Positions 1-5,144 of a stretch of DNA of 10,712 bases are shown in pieces. Positions within the stretch are counted from its first letter, which is position 1. Each line of letters starts with the position of its first letter. The position numbers and the translations under genes are program-made. Location of the stretch: NCBI GenBank assembly GCA_025980625.1, contig JAICXG010000086.1, positions 1 to 10,712 of the forward strand, read 5' to 3'. This DNA is from Chthoniobacterales bacterium (lineage in GTDB: Bacteria; Verrucomicrobiota; Verrucomicrobiia; Chthoniobacterales; UBA10450). The notes below the pieces were generated by a model that was given only the letters and a program-made list of their open reading frames with translations, ran no database searches and was not told the DNA's origin.

Positions 1-285
1 AATCATGACGTGCTTGCCGCTTTCGAGAGCAGCCTTGGCAAGGGCGTGATGAAACTTAACTGGGGTTGCGACCACCACTGCATCGAGTTGAGGGTCGCGG
101 AGAAAGACATCCGCTTCCCGCAGAAACTTAACCTCGGGATAGAGATTCTGAAGGTGTGCGAGCCGCTTCGGTTCGCGGTCGCAGACGGCGGTTAGCTTGC
201 AATTCGAAAGCCATTTGAAGTTCCGGACGAGAAGCGGACCCCAATAGCCGCATCCCAGTACGCCGACATTGATTAGCTTATTCAT
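1..285 (-). CDS. Gfo/Idh/MocA-family NAD(P)-dependent oxidoreductase, N-terminal part only
   Basis: Reading the minus strand from the ATG at 283-285 gives 95 residues that run off the window edge. It begins MNKLINVGVLGCGYWGP, a Rossmann dinucleotide-binding start with GxGxxG (G11-G13-G16). It continues with the acidic cofactor-proximal CDRE (35-38) and the VVATP segment (71-75). The last residues, ESGKHVMI, stand where this family normally continues into its EKP motif, just outside the window. The family oxidises, reduces or dehydrates sugars and nucleotide sugars in the cytoplasm. Next to a polysaccharide-initiating transferase it may make a nucleotide-sugar precursor, such as a UDP-HexNAc dehydrogenase product, but the fragment cannot fix the substrate. 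The start overlaps the transferase stop by 8 nt (ATGAATAA), so the two are almost certainly co-transcribed and translationally coupled. Confidence 0.88.
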   Translation of the reverse strand, partial: MNKLINVGVLGCGYWGPLLVRNFKWLSNCKLTAVCDREPKRLAHLQNLYPEVKFLREADVFLRDPQLDAVVVATPVKFHHALAKAALESGKHVMI

Positions 286-1096
286 GTGAGGATGGCGTCG
301 TAACGCCGTTTGCTGTGGTTTGGTCAATCGAAATTTCTCGTTTCAGTCGGAGGCTGCGCCAGCGAACGATCAGGGTGCCAAACGTTTCGCGGAAAAGCAC
401 CGGCAGGGTCCGCGCGAGAATATTCAGATCCAGGAGCAGCGACATCCTTTGCGCATAGAGACGATCCATTGCGATCATCCGGTTGAAGGTTGTCCTGTTC
501 TTACCGTGGACTTGCCAGTAGCCAGTGAGTCCTGGAGGAGCTTTGACTCTCTTGGTTTGTGAAGGTTTGTAGCAGGCGTACTCCAATTCGGTGCAAGGTC
601 GCGGTCCCACGAGACTCATCTCACCACGCAACACGTTAAGAATCTGCGGTAACTCATCAAGCCCACTCGCCCGAAGGAGATGACCAAGAGGGATCAGGCG
701 CCGGTCGGAGGGATCGAGCTTGGCCATCGGCACATTGCTTTCCATGAGTCGCTGCAGGTAGCGCTCGTGACTTGTGGTTTCTGCGTTCACCCTCATACTG
801 CGAAATTTCAGAATCATGAAGGGCCGCCCGCCTAACCCGATCCGGCGCTGCCGAAAGAAAACCGGTCCCGGAGAAATGACTTTGATTCCGTAGCTGATGA
901 CGACAATTAAGGGCAGCCAGACGACGGCGAATAGAAAGACGAGCACGAGGTCGAGGAGGCGCTTCCAACGTGGAATGCACAGTGGTAGCGCGTGAGTGTG
1001 AATCGACACGGCCGTGCCATTGCGGCGGCGCATTACTGGCTGCATCGCGGGTGATGGCGCGACTGCGGCAATCGTTAGCCGGATGTGCGGCGACAT
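278..1096 (-). CDS. Polyprenyl-phosphate sugar-1-phosphate transferase (bacterial sugar transferase, WbaP/WcaJ C-terminal type)
   Basis: A 272-aa protein with the full bacterial sugar transferase core (Pfam Bac_transf). It has a hydrophobic helix at about 46-74, then PGPVFFRQRRIG (76-87), KFRSMR (97-102), the diagnostic GLDELPQ (145-151), NVLRGEMSLVGPRP (154-167) and PGLTGYWQV (188-196). Members move a sugar-1-phosphate from a UDP-sugar to undecaprenyl phosphate at the inner membrane, the committing step of exopolysaccharide or O-antigen assembly. It is the short form: the four-helix N-terminal region of WcaJ/WbaP is absent. The first ATG gives a roughly 45-residue lead before the helix. ATGs at residues 18 and 22 are plausible alternatives, and no strong Shine-Dalgarno separates them. 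The donor sugar cannot be told from sequence. It heads the segment downstream of the long gene-free stretch and overlaps the oxidoreductase gene. Confidence 0.93.
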   Translation of the reverse strand: MSPHIRLTIAAVAPSPAMQPVMRRRNGTAVSIHTHALPLCIPRWKRLLDLVLVFLFAVVWLPLIVVISYGIKVISPGPVFFRQRRIGLGGRPFMILKFRSMRVNAETTSHERYLQRLMESNVPMAKLDPSDRRLIPLGHLLRASGLDELPQILNVLRGEMSLVGPRPCTELEYACYKPSQTKRVKAPPGLTGYWQVHGKNRTTFNRMIAMDRLYAQRMSLLLDLNILARTLPVLFRETFGTLIVRWRSLRLKREISIDQTTANGVTTPSSHE

Positions 1097-1224
1097 TGGG
1101 AAAGCGAGAACGTTCTAGCGAGCATCAATAATGACCTTAGGAGTTTGAATGAAAGGGAGCGAAATGAAGGTACAGCTCCGCCATAGCATGCGTGCGCCAA
1201 CTGGCAGAAATTAAGAGGGTTTCG

Positions 1225-1247
1225 GGTAGCGAAAGCGTTCGACTACC
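1225..1247. other. Hairpin in the leader stretch
   Basis: GGTAG-CGAA (1225-1233), loop AGCG, TTCG, one bulged A, CTACC (1243-1247). The stem is nine pairs with a single bulge. It is not followed by a T-run on either strand, so it is not a typical intrinsic terminator. It lies about 130 nt upstream of the transferase start on the minus strand. Confidence 0.4.
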
Positions 1248-1592
1248 ATTGGCCCGTTCAGGCGAGACTGACATATTCCGGGAGAGGACGTTGGCGGCAC
1301 TTGTGTTTCGGCCGGCAGCTCTCTCAAGTAAGTAACATTGCAACCGTGAATTGATGCTCTATCAGGCCGAAACCAAATCTAGACAAGCCTCCGCCATTGG
1401 TCGTTTGCCCACTTTCGGCCAAGGCATCACGGCAGTTCCTTTTCCAGCATTGGCACTCGTTAGGCGCGGTCCCGAAGAGAAGTTTCGCTTCGTCTGACCA
1501 ACAGCTTTCGAGTGAAGAACCCCGAGCGTAGGATTTTTTGCGATAAGGCGTCAACAACAAAGTGTAAAGTTTGGCGTCGAATGCAGGCTTGC

Positions 1593-1613
1593 TTTTCTCG
1601 CGAAGCGAGAAAA
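1593..1613. other. Perfect 9-bp stem hairpin with TTTT/AAAA flanks
   Basis: TTTTCTCGC (1593-1601), loop GAA, GCGAGAAAA (1605-1613): nine perfect pairs. On the minus strand the loop is TTC closed by C-G. The T-tract lies 5' of the stem on that strand and is itself paired, so this is a stable RNA structure rather than a standard terminator. Function unknown. Confidence 0.45.
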
Positions 1614-1979
1614 AAGCCGCACCAAAGCCTCTCGCCAACAGGGAAATCCTCTCTGCCTAACGATCTCGCTTCGCCTATGGCGCGCGGATCTCGGATGGTG
1701 GCTCCAAATCGCCAATTGTGAGATAGGAAATTTGAGTACCCTCAGGAGTGGGCGGGTTTAGAGGTAGGCTCTCCTATTTAGCTATGGGCCGCGTGATCTT
1801 TTCATGCTACACCTCACCAGCTTTAACTCAGCGCGAACAAACGCACGCGCACCTGCGGTTCCGAGGAGCGCCATCCCAAGAGGAAGGGAAGGAACGCAAT
1901 AACTTTCGCGACATCTGCCCCGACCGCTATCGAGCCGCAAAGGCGAGCAACTGCTATGCCAACCAATTCATCGTTTATG

Positions 1980-2006
1980 ATAACTGGCCTGAAATCAGGC
2001 CGTTAT
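1980..2006. other. Strong hairpin in the leader stretch near the IS
   Basis: ATAAC (1980-1984), bulged T, GGCCTGA (1986-1992), loop AA, TCAGGCC (1995-2001), GTTAT (2002-2006). This gives twelve pairs in total with one bulge. Neither side shows a terminator-like T-run. On the minus strand it would form about 115 nt 3' of the IS insertion point, inside the presumed leader RNA. Confidence 0.45.
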
Positions 2007-2076
2007 AAAGAGGATACCGCCGGCTCTTGAATCGCGAAGGCGCGGGACGATGTAAGCATAACCGACGTGCCCATTG

Positions 2077-2088
2077 TGAGTCAGCAGC
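2077..2088 (-). repeat. Copy 2 of a motif repeated near the NusG-like gene
   Basis: The plus-strand word TGAGTCAGCAGC, preceded directly by CCATTG, occurs here and again at 5085-5096 (there CCATTG is 5 nt further away). Both copies read the same way relative to the minus-strand genes. One is just before and the other just after the NusG-like gene once the IS is removed. A 12-bp match can occur by chance in 10 kb, so the role is speculative. Confidence 0.3.
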
Positions 2089-2110
2089 TTTTCAAACTCT
2101 CGATTTGGGC

Positions 2111-2118
2111 CTTGTTTG
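2111..2118. repeat. Left 8-bp target-site duplication of the IS1595 element
   Basis: CTTGTTTG directly abuts the left inverted repeat. The identical octamer follows the right inverted repeat at 4454-4461. Eight base pairs is the duplication length known for the IS1595 family. Identical copies indicate an intact insertion. Confidence 0.93.
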
Positions 2119-2140
2119 GGTAAATATATACTTGACGCAT
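2119..2140 (+). repeat. Left terminal inverted repeat of the IS1595 element
   Basis: 22 bp starting GGTAAATATATACTTG and ending CGCAT; it is the exact reverse complement of 4432-4453. The outer GG is typical of IS1595-family ends. It contains TTGACG (2132-2137), a good -35 hexamer pointing into the transposase gene, with TGTAAT (2153-2158) as a poorly spaced (15 nt) -10 candidate. Confidence 0.93.
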
Positions 2141-2166
2141 TATATACGAGAGTGTAATCTGGCAGC

Positions 2167-3147
2167 ATGAACTTTGACAAGCTGCCTAAAACACTGCGGG
2201 GCGCGACGGTTTATTTCAGCGATGCCAGACGTTGCCACGATTTTCTCGTGGCAATTCGTTGGCCTAACGAAATTGTCTGCCCTCGCTGTGGCTCGACCAA
2301 TATCGGCAAGCTGGTTGAATCGCGTCGCCTTTGGAATTGCAAAGGCTGCCGGAAACAATTCACGGCCAAGGTCGGCACGATCTTCGAGGACAGCCCTCTC
2401 GGACTCGAAACGTGGTTGCCTGCGGTCTGGCAGATTGTGAACGCGAAAAATGGCATTTCTTCGTGCGAGCTGGCGCGCGCGCTTGGAGTTACGCAAAAGA
2501 CCGCTTGGTTCATGCTGCACAGGATTCGCCTTGCCATGCAGGAAGGCAGCTTTGCGATGATGAGCGGCGAAATCGAAGTTGACGAGTCGTGGATAGGCGG
2601 GAGCGCGCGTTTCATGCACAAGGGAAAAAAGCCCGGCGGAACTGGAATGGTCGGCAAGGTTGCTGTCATGGGACTTTTGGAGCGAGACCCTGAAAAGCGA
2701 GCTTCGCGTGTCCGTTGCAGAATGGTTGGCAGCACGCGCCGGAACGAACTTGATCCCATCGTTCGCGGGAATGTTACGAAAGGCTCGCACCTGTTCACGG
2801 ATGATCTGCACTCCTATCAAAGCCTCGCCGATGAATACGTCCACAACGTTATCGACCACGCCGAGAGCTATGCGATTGGGAACATCCACACGAACGGGCT
2901 GGAAAACTTCTGGTCGCTTCTCAAACGCGCGATCAAAGGCACTTACGTCAGCGTCGAACCTTTTCACCTTTTCCGCTACCTAGACGAGCAGGCTTTCCGG
3001 TTCAATGAGCGGAAGCACGAGGATGGCGACCGCGGACGGTTTGTGCTGGCGATGCAAGGCGTTATCGGCAAAGGAATCCGCTATGCCAAGCTCATTGGTA
3101 AGATCGAGGGGGATGGTCAGCTTCCGGGACTTGCGGCGACGACGTAA
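2167..3147 (+). CDS. IS1595-family transposase (ISXO2-like DDE domain)
   Basis: A 326-aa protein of normal length for the family. An N-terminal zinc ribbon (C38PRC41 and C58KGC61) is followed by a helix-turn-helix-like stretch (ISSCELARALGVTQKTAWFM, 97-116). The ISXO2-like catalytic domain comes next: EVDESWIGG (137-145, catalytic D139), LFTDDLHSY (209-217, D212/D213), and HTNGLENFWSLLKR (241-254), which supplies N243/E246 and the lysine K253 of the DDE/N-K signature. The C-terminal FHLFRYLDEQAFRFNER is also typical. It catalyses excision and insertion of the element by binding the 22-bp ends. The ATG at 2167 has no clear Shine-Dalgarno. No frameshift or stop interrupts the frame, so it should be functional. 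The passenger genes follow on the same strand. Confidence 0.95.
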   Translation: MNFDKLPKTLRGATVYFSDARRCHDFLVAIRWPNEIVCPRCGSTNIGKLVESRRLWNCKGCRKQFTAKVGTIFEDSPLGLETWLPAVWQIVNAKNGISSCELARALGVTQKTAWFMLHRIRLAMQEGSFAMMSGEIEVDESWIGGSARFMHKGKKPGGTGMVGKVAVMGLLERDPEKRASRVRCRMVGSTRRNELDPIVRGNVTKGSHLFTDDLHSYQSLADEYVHNVIDHAESYAIGNIHTNGLENFWSLLKRAIKGTYVSVEPFHLFRYLDEQAFRFNERKHEDGDRGRFVLAMQGVIGKGIRYAKLIGKIEGDGQLPGLAATT

Positions 3148-3171
3148 GGGGCGCGGTAGACGGCCTAAATC

Positions 3172-3564
3172 TTGACCAAAATCCAAGTGGAAACACCGTT
3201 TGATTACACTTGGAGAGAATGGCAGGACCATCTCTCATACTTTGCCGAACTTTCTCTAAGGGAACAATCCACGGTAGGTTCGGAAGAGGTGACAAAATAT
3301 TTCCCTCGGCAGTATTCCAATCAGGCGGAAGCTCTTTACAAGAGTGAACGGTTTTCTGTGGCTCAAGCATATCTAGAGGAGCACTTAGCAGATTTTGAAA
3401 AAGCTGAACTCGCCATCGCTAGTTCTAAAACAGCGATTAGCAGTCAACATCTCCAACTCGGTCTCTATCGGTTCTATTCCCACGCGCCCAACAAGGCGCT
3501 TTATGGCACTCCGCCGCCAGTTGAATTGATAATTTCGCTCGCAAGGCAGAGCAAAAAACTCTAG
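3172..3564 (+). CDS. Transposon passenger protein 1, function unknown (130 aa)
   Basis: The frame is open from a TTG at 3172, 24 nt after the transposase stop, with an in-frame stop just upstream. There is no internal ATG; GTG at 3187 is the only other early start. I do not recognise a family. The middle (about 35-85) is predicted mainly helical and rich in Glu, Ala and Lys (QAEALYKSERFSVAQAYLEE). The tail is ALYGTPPPVELIISLARQSKKL-like, ending basic. There is no signal peptide or membrane segment, so it is probably cytoplasmic. It sits 9 nt ahead of the next ORF in the same direction, suggesting one cargo transcript. Without an ATG or a clear ribosome site the exact start, and even translation, remain uncertain. 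Confidence 0.5.
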   Translation: MTKIQVETPFDYTWREWQDHLSYFAELSLREQSTVGSEEVTKYFPRQYSNQAEALYKSERFSVAQAYLEEHLADFEKAELAIASSKTAISSQHLQLGLYRFYSHAPNKALYGTPPPVELIISLARQSKKL

Positions 3565-3573
3565 ATTCGTAGC

Positions 3574-3726
3574 GTGACTCCAGCAAAACCTTCCGAGACG
3601 AAAGCCTCTGACCGTTTCGTTGCCGCAATGAAAAAGATTGTCTCGGTGCCTAAATATGAGGTTCTGCGCCGAGAAGCTGAAGCGAAACGGGAACGACGAA
3701 AGAGAAAGATCCTCAGCAAGGAATAA
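3574..3726 (+). CDS. Transposon passenger protein 2, small very basic protein (50 aa)
   Basis: This frame begins with GTG at 3574 and ends TAA at 3724-3726, four nucleotides before the next gene's ATG. The protein starts VTPAKPSETKASDRF, has a middle MKKIVSVPKYEVLRREAEA, and ends KRERRKRKILSKE, an almost purely basic helix. The layout (short Ser/Pro lead, 'VSVPKxEVxRREAE', then a Lys/Arg tail) resembles short orphan or antitoxin-like proteins found beside mobile genes. That resemblance is from memory and not a family assignment. Its tight spacing to the HEPN-like gene suggests co-translation, and a basic partner of a nucleic-acid-related protein is reasonable. An ATG start at 3628 would leave only 32 residues. 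Confidence 0.5.
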   Translation: MTPAKPSETKASDRFVAAMKKIVSVPKYEVLRREAEAKRERRKRKILSKE

Positions 3727-3730
3727 CCCC

Positions 3731-4297
3731 ATGTCGAAAATCGCTGGGGAAAGCGACTTTCTCCACCGTTTTAATGCCTTCCATGAATGGGCGAAAAACA
3801 ATTTCGGCGACAACCTCAACCAAGCCACTCTTAAAGACGATTGGACGGCGGTTGTTATGTTGCATGCCATCATTGAGACTGCCCTGAACGCAGTTCTGGT
3901 ATCTGAGTTAGGACGACCAGAGCTAGAGCGGATTATCGCAAAGCTAGACACAAGTAATACCGCCATAGGGAAAGTGGCCTTCGCGAAGAAGCTAGGCATC
4001 CTTCCGCACAAAGCTTGTGTGTTCATACAAAAGTTTTCGGAAATCCGAAACTTTTGCGTCCACGACATCAGGCACTTTGATTTCAACTTCGCTACATATC
4101 TGCGCGAGTTGGAACGAGACGAAAGCAACGCCGTATTTAAAGCCGTATGTGCGTATCTTGATATAAGGCGGGACCTAGCTGAAAAGCTGGAGCCAAAAAT
4201 GCTATTTTGGTTGGGAACGATGTTCATTCTAATGCGCGTTCACGGAGGCATCGGCGAACTTCACGCCGTGCAGAATCAATCCACTCCCAATCAATAG
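3731..4297 (+). CDS. Transposon passenger protein 3, HEPN-like (MltR/DUF4145-type) helical protein
   Basis: The 188-aa start at ATG 3731 is supported by AAGGA at 3718-3722, eight bases upstream. The frame is open further up to 3638, but no site supports that. The protein is all-helical in character: LHRFNAFHEWAKNNFG, then WTAVVMLHAIIETALNAVLVSEL (38-60), a linker with a small 'AIGKVAFAKKLGIL' helix (78-91), and KFSEIRNFCVHD (101-112). The last contains R106-N107-x3-H111, the R-x4-H motif of HEPN domains, in the same order as in mannitol-repressor-like proteins ('LGLI...IRNxFAH'). HEPN proteins include RNases, toxins and abortive-infection effectors. MltR-like members are instead regulators. 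Here it is cargo of an IS1595 element behind a tiny basic ORF, which fits a toxin/partner pair but does not prove it. The C-terminal 74 nt overlap a possible antisense ORF. Confidence 0.72.
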   Translation: MSKIAGESDFLHRFNAFHEWAKNNFGDNLNQATLKDDWTAVVMLHAIIETALNAVLVSELGRPELERIIAKLDTSNTAIGKVAFAKKLGILPHKACVFIQKFSEIRNFCVHDIRHFDFNFATYLRELERDESNAVFKAVCAYLDIRRDLAEKLEPKMLFWLGTMFILMRVHGGIGELHAVQNQSTPNQ

Positions 4298-4433
4298 TTG
4301 CGTATCCGTCCAGCTCGATGCCCTCAGACGTAGCCTCCACAACCATTTTCGAGCCGAAAATTCCGTCCAATACAGGAATGGTTCGGCTTAGCGCCGCCCT
4401 GTCACTCTTGTCTTTTCTCTCAGAGGGTTTCAT
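4224..4433 (-). CDS. Possible small ORF facing inward from the right IS end (69 aa)
   Basis: The ATG (4431-4433) lies at the inner edge of the right inverted repeat, so the repeat's TTGACG could act as its upstream promoter element. The peptide reads MKPSERKDKSDRAALSRTIP, then a mixed, protein-like segment (KMVVEATSEGIELDGYATID), then WEWIDSARREVRR and a charged end. Composition is more natural than the plus-strand alternatives over 4298-4431. It would converge on, and overlap by 74 nt, the HEPN-like gene. No family was recognised and there is no ribosome site worth the name. It could be a chance frame. Confidence 0.33.
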   Translation of the reverse strand: MKPSERKDKSDRAALSRTIPVLDGIFGSKMVVEATSEGIELDGYATIDWEWIDSARREVRRCLRERALE

Positions 4434-4453
4434 GCGTCAAGTATATATTTACC
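4432..4453 (-). repeat. Right terminal inverted repeat of the IS1595 element
   Basis: Exact reverse complement of 2119-2140 over 22 bp. The first mismatch comes at the inner side (4431 against 2141). Confidence 0.93.
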
Positions 4454-4461
4454 CTTGTTTG
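4454..4461. repeat. Right 8-bp target-site duplication of the IS1595 element
   Basis: CTTGTTTG, identical to 2111-2118. Removing one copy plus the element restores a continuous target, CTTGTTTGGTCAACG, 27 bp after the NusG-like stop. Confidence 0.93.
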
Positions 4462-4488
4462 GTCAACGCGGTGCGGCACCGCCCGGCC

Positions 4489-5037
4489 TCAAATCCGCGG
4501 CCGACGAGCCGGGATCACGCTGAGCAGCGGGGCCTCGATTTCTACCGTTCGGTTAAGCAGATCGAAAAGCACGCAGACCCGTTCTTTTGCCGGCAAGAGG
4601 CGGGTGACAATAGCTTCCAAGCCTTTGAAAGGTCCATCTGCAATGTGAATCGATTCGCCCACCTCGATTTCATGATCAACCGTGACGGTTTCTTCATCCC
4701 GCGTTCTCTCACGGATCGCGGCGATGATCGAAGCGTCCATCACCGCCACCTGCTCGCCGAACTGGACGACCTGTCGAACACCGGCAGCGTGGCGCACGTC
4801 CCGATGCCGCTCCGGGTAAACGAATTGAGCAAAAATATAGCCGGGGAAGAGTGCCTCCACGAACCAAACGCTTCCGCGCTGCGTAGAACGGCGGAATCTA
4901 AGTCGGGGCGCAAAACAGCTGATCCCCAGTTCTTTCCGCAGCCCGACGGCGGCCGCGTTCTCGCGCTTCGGTTGTGTTTTCAGGCAAAACCAGAGCGGCT
5001 CCTTCTTTGAGAATAGTTGCGCGGGAGTGAGAGTCAT
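4489..5037 (-). CDS. NusG-paralogue transcription elongation/antitermination factor (RfaH/UpxY/LoaP-like)
   Basis: A 182-aa protein with an N-terminal NGN domain (about 14-105). It starts LWFCLKTQPKRENAAAVGLRK and contains FAPRLRFRR (42-50) and ALFPGYIFAQF (62-72), the usual 'LFPGYvF' signature. It has a C-terminal KOW-type domain (about 122-176) with GESIHIADGPFKGLEAIV. Such paralogues bind RNA polymerase through the NGN domain and let it read long polysaccharide operons through pauses and terminators, often after recruitment at a leader element. Housekeeping nusG sits with secE and ribosomal genes. This copy sits between a polysaccharide beta-barrel gene and a sugar transferase gene, so a specialised operon-specific role is likely. 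It is 107 nt downstream of the barrel gene. The IS insertion begins 27 bp after its stop and separates it from its presumed target genes. Confidence 0.88.
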   Translation of the reverse strand: MTLTPAQLFSKKEPLWFCLKTQPKRENAAAVGLRKELGISCFAPRLRFRRSTQRGSVWFVEALFPGYIFAQFVYPERHRDVRHAAGVRQVVQFGEQVAVMDASIIAAIRERTRDEETVTVDHEIEVGESIHIADGPFKGLEAIVTRLLPAKERVCVLFDLLNRTVEIEAPLLSVIPARRPRI

Positions 5038-5084
5038 GTGCTGTCCGGTATCACCATGATCTATGCTATTGAGCCATTGATTTC

Positions 5085-5096
5085 TGAGTCAGCAGC
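5085..5096 (-). repeat. Copy 1 of a motif repeated near the NusG-like gene
   Basis: TGAGTCAGCAGC with CCATTG 5 nt to its left; the partner is at 2077-2088. This copy lies about 48 nt upstream of the NusG-like ATG, in the spacer after the barrel gene. It could be a recruitment or regulatory element, or chance. Confidence 0.3.
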
Positions 5097-5125
5097 GCCG
5101 CTCGGCTAAGAGTCTCACAGTAATC

Positions 5126-5143
5126 CGGATGGCATTGCATCCG
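5126..5143 (-). other. Hairpin just after the beta-barrel gene stop
   Basis: CGGATG (5126-5131), loop GCATTG, CATCCG (5138-5143): six perfect pairs immediately 3' of the barrel gene stop on the minus strand. It has no following T-run, so it is a weak or Rho-independent-like attenuator at most. An mRNA end-protecting stem is also possible. Confidence 0.35.
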
Positions 5144-5144
5144 C

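Larger units (their letters stand above)
1097..2110. other. Gene-free stretch of about 1 kb upstream of the sugar transferase (possible long leader)
   Basis: No reading frame here looks like a protein on either strand. The longest minus-strand frame (1324-1638, 104 codons) is low-complexity and lacks any domain I recognise. What can be seen are three good hairpins (1225-1247, 1593-1613, 1980-2006) and, 11-20 nt before the transferase ATG, the perfect 10-bp palindrome AGAACGTTCT (1107-1116). No convincing intrinsic terminator (GC stem then T-run) was found on the minus strand. Without the IS insertion this stretch would directly join the NusG-like gene to the transferase gene. It is therefore a candidate untranslated leader for the factor encoded upstream. 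A degraded gene is the alternative. Confidence 0.55.
2119..4453 (+). mobile_element. Complete IS1595-family transposon with passenger genes (2335 bp)
   Basis: The element is bounded by perfect 22-bp inverted repeats with GG ends and flanked by the 8-bp duplication CTTGTTTG. It encodes one intact IS1595-type DDE transposase. The transposase fills only about the first 1 kb. The remaining 1.3 kb carries passenger ORFs at 3172-3564, 3574-3726 and 3731-4297, and perhaps a facing one at 4224-4433. IS1595-family elements are known for accessory genes between their ends. The cargo is visibly more A+T-rich than the flanking chromosome, suggesting a different source. The insertion lies 27 bp beyond the stop of the NusG-like gene, inside what seems to be a polysaccharide operon. 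Perfect ends, perfect duplication and an open transposase suggest a recent, possibly active insertion. Confidence 0.93.

Noticed and set aside
1324..1638. 104-codon minus-strand frame in the gene-free stretch
   Set aside because: No recognisable domain, no ribosome site and unusual composition. It could be a remnant, but nothing supports a functional gene.
1459..1661. GTTAGGC (1459-1465) and GCCTAAC (1655-1661), resembling integron attC core sites
   Set aside because: The two heptamers are in the order expected to bound a cassette, but neither has its partner core site or imperfect stem at the usual 55-140 bp distance, and there is no integrase.
2140..2967. 275-codon minus-strand frame
   Set aside because: Shadow of the transposase gene, with Arg/His/Ala-rich composition and a start inside the terminal repeat.
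3385..4227. 280-codon open frame on the minus strand across the transposon cargo
   Set aside because: It is Ser/Arg/Phe-rich with no domain logic, and lies antisense to three tightly spaced co-oriented ORFs, one with a good ribosome site and a HEPN motif.
4207..5010. 267-codon plus-strand frame
   Set aside because: It spans the IS boundary and is antisense to the NusG-like gene; composition is not protein-like.
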